In this document: one piece after another, positions 5,633 to 5,992 of the stretch | Layout: every line of letters begins with the position of its first letter | How positions within the stretch are numbered: position 1 is the first letter of the stretch | Assembly (NCBI GenBank): GCA_030042915.1 | Contig: JASHYS010000347.1 | Coordinates: forward strand, 1-5,992 | Direction of reading: 5' to 3' | Source: Acidobacteriaceae bacterium | GTDB lineage: Bacteria > Acidobacteriota > Terriglobia > Terriglobales > Acidobacteriaceae | DNA length: 5,992 nucleotides | Translations under genes and position numbers: made by a program | Notes under the pieces: model-generated | The model's input: only the letters and a program-made list of their open reading frames with translations | The model's database searches: none | What the model was told of the DNA's origin: nothing

Positions 5633-5992
5633 TCGTCCCACGTCGAATCCTATCGTCCTCTCCTATTACGCCATGCAGCGCGCTGTGGGCATCATTGCGC
5701 TCACCCTGCCATTCGCGCTCGCGCTGGGCGCCATGCTGGCCTCGCTGATTGGGCCGCGGCACCACCTGCCGCACCCGCTGTTGCAGCACTCCGTCAGCGA
5801 CTACTACTACACTCCGATGCGCAACTATTACGTGTGCAGCCTTTGCGCGATTGCGGCGTTCCTTGTATCGTCGCGCGGTTACGATCTGCGCGATGAGATT
5901 ACGGGTTATATCGCGGGATTCCTTGCCTTCGGTGTGGCGTTCTTTCCGTCGTTCAATCCGAATGGGACTCACTTCACGCAGCAGGAATTCGC
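5625..5992 (+). CDS. Multi-pass membrane protein, N-terminal part (cut by window end)
   Basis: The frame stays open from ATG 5625 to the end of the window, giving 122 residues with no stop. The start is supported by GGAAGGG four bases upstream. After a short polar N-terminus (MPPRPTSNPIVLSYYAM) there are three hydrophobic segments at about 21-42 (VGIIALTLPFALALGAMLAS), 67-83 (NYYVCSLCAIAAFLVSS) and 92-110 (ITGYIAGFLAFGVAFFPSF). Between the first two is a striking polar loop, HSVSDYYYTPMRNYY (55-69), rich in Tyr. A charged RGYDLRDE loop follows the second. It resembles hypothetical membrane proteins that share an S-x-S-x-YYxTxMR loop, a family I know only as uncharacterised. I cannot name a function or a Pfam entry with confidence. 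The position after a DUF3455 gene with a near-identical leader suggests shared expression, not a proven partnership. Confidence 0.8.
   Translation, partial: MPPRPTSNPIVLSYYAMQRAVGIIALTLPFALALGAMLASLIGPRHHLPHPLLQHSVSDYYYTPMRNYYVCSLCAIAAFLVSSRGYDLRDEITGYIAGFLAFGVAFFPSFNPNGTHFTQQEF

Overview
The window is ordinary chromosomal DNA from a GC-rich, probably diderm bacterium. The most likely source is Acidobacteriota. This rests on the style of the UppP and FtsK proteins and on a DUF3455 protein nearby, and is an inference rather than a proof. All five supported genes lie on the + strand and are packed tightly. I see no RNA gene, insertion sequence, CRISPR array or phage gene.

Layout: (1) 38-1057, an exported protein with an SH3-like domain followed by TPR-like helical repeats. 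(2) 1120-2040, uppP, undecaprenyl-diphosphate phosphatase, with a GTG start behind a clear GGAGG. (3) 2041-2264, a 224-base gap holding an inverted repeat, a weak -10-like box and a dyad just before ftsK. (4) 2265-4865, ftsK, a full-length DNA translocase with N-terminal membrane segments, a long charged and Ala/Pro-rich linker, the RecA-like motor and a C-terminal winged-helix gamma domain. (5) 4866-5008, a short gap. (6) 5009-5542, a small exported DUF3455 protein. (7) 5625 to the window end, the first 122 codons of a multi-pass membrane protein of unknown function.

The first three genes share an envelope and division theme. The SH3/TPR protein probably acts in the periplasm, UppP recycles the lipid carrier for peptidoglycan and other envelope polymers, and FtsK moves DNA at the division septum. 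The last two genes are of unknown role. They are linked by the most distinctive feature here: a closely similar leader of about 47-59 bases in front of both (4970-5016 and 5574-5632). Each copy carries a -10-like box, a TCCGCGGA palindrome and a GGAAGG ribosome-binding site, and the two differ mainly by an 11-base insertion. This suggests a duplicated or shared expression cassette. I found no convincing new multi-gene system. The findings are modest points about regulation and uncharacterised proteins.
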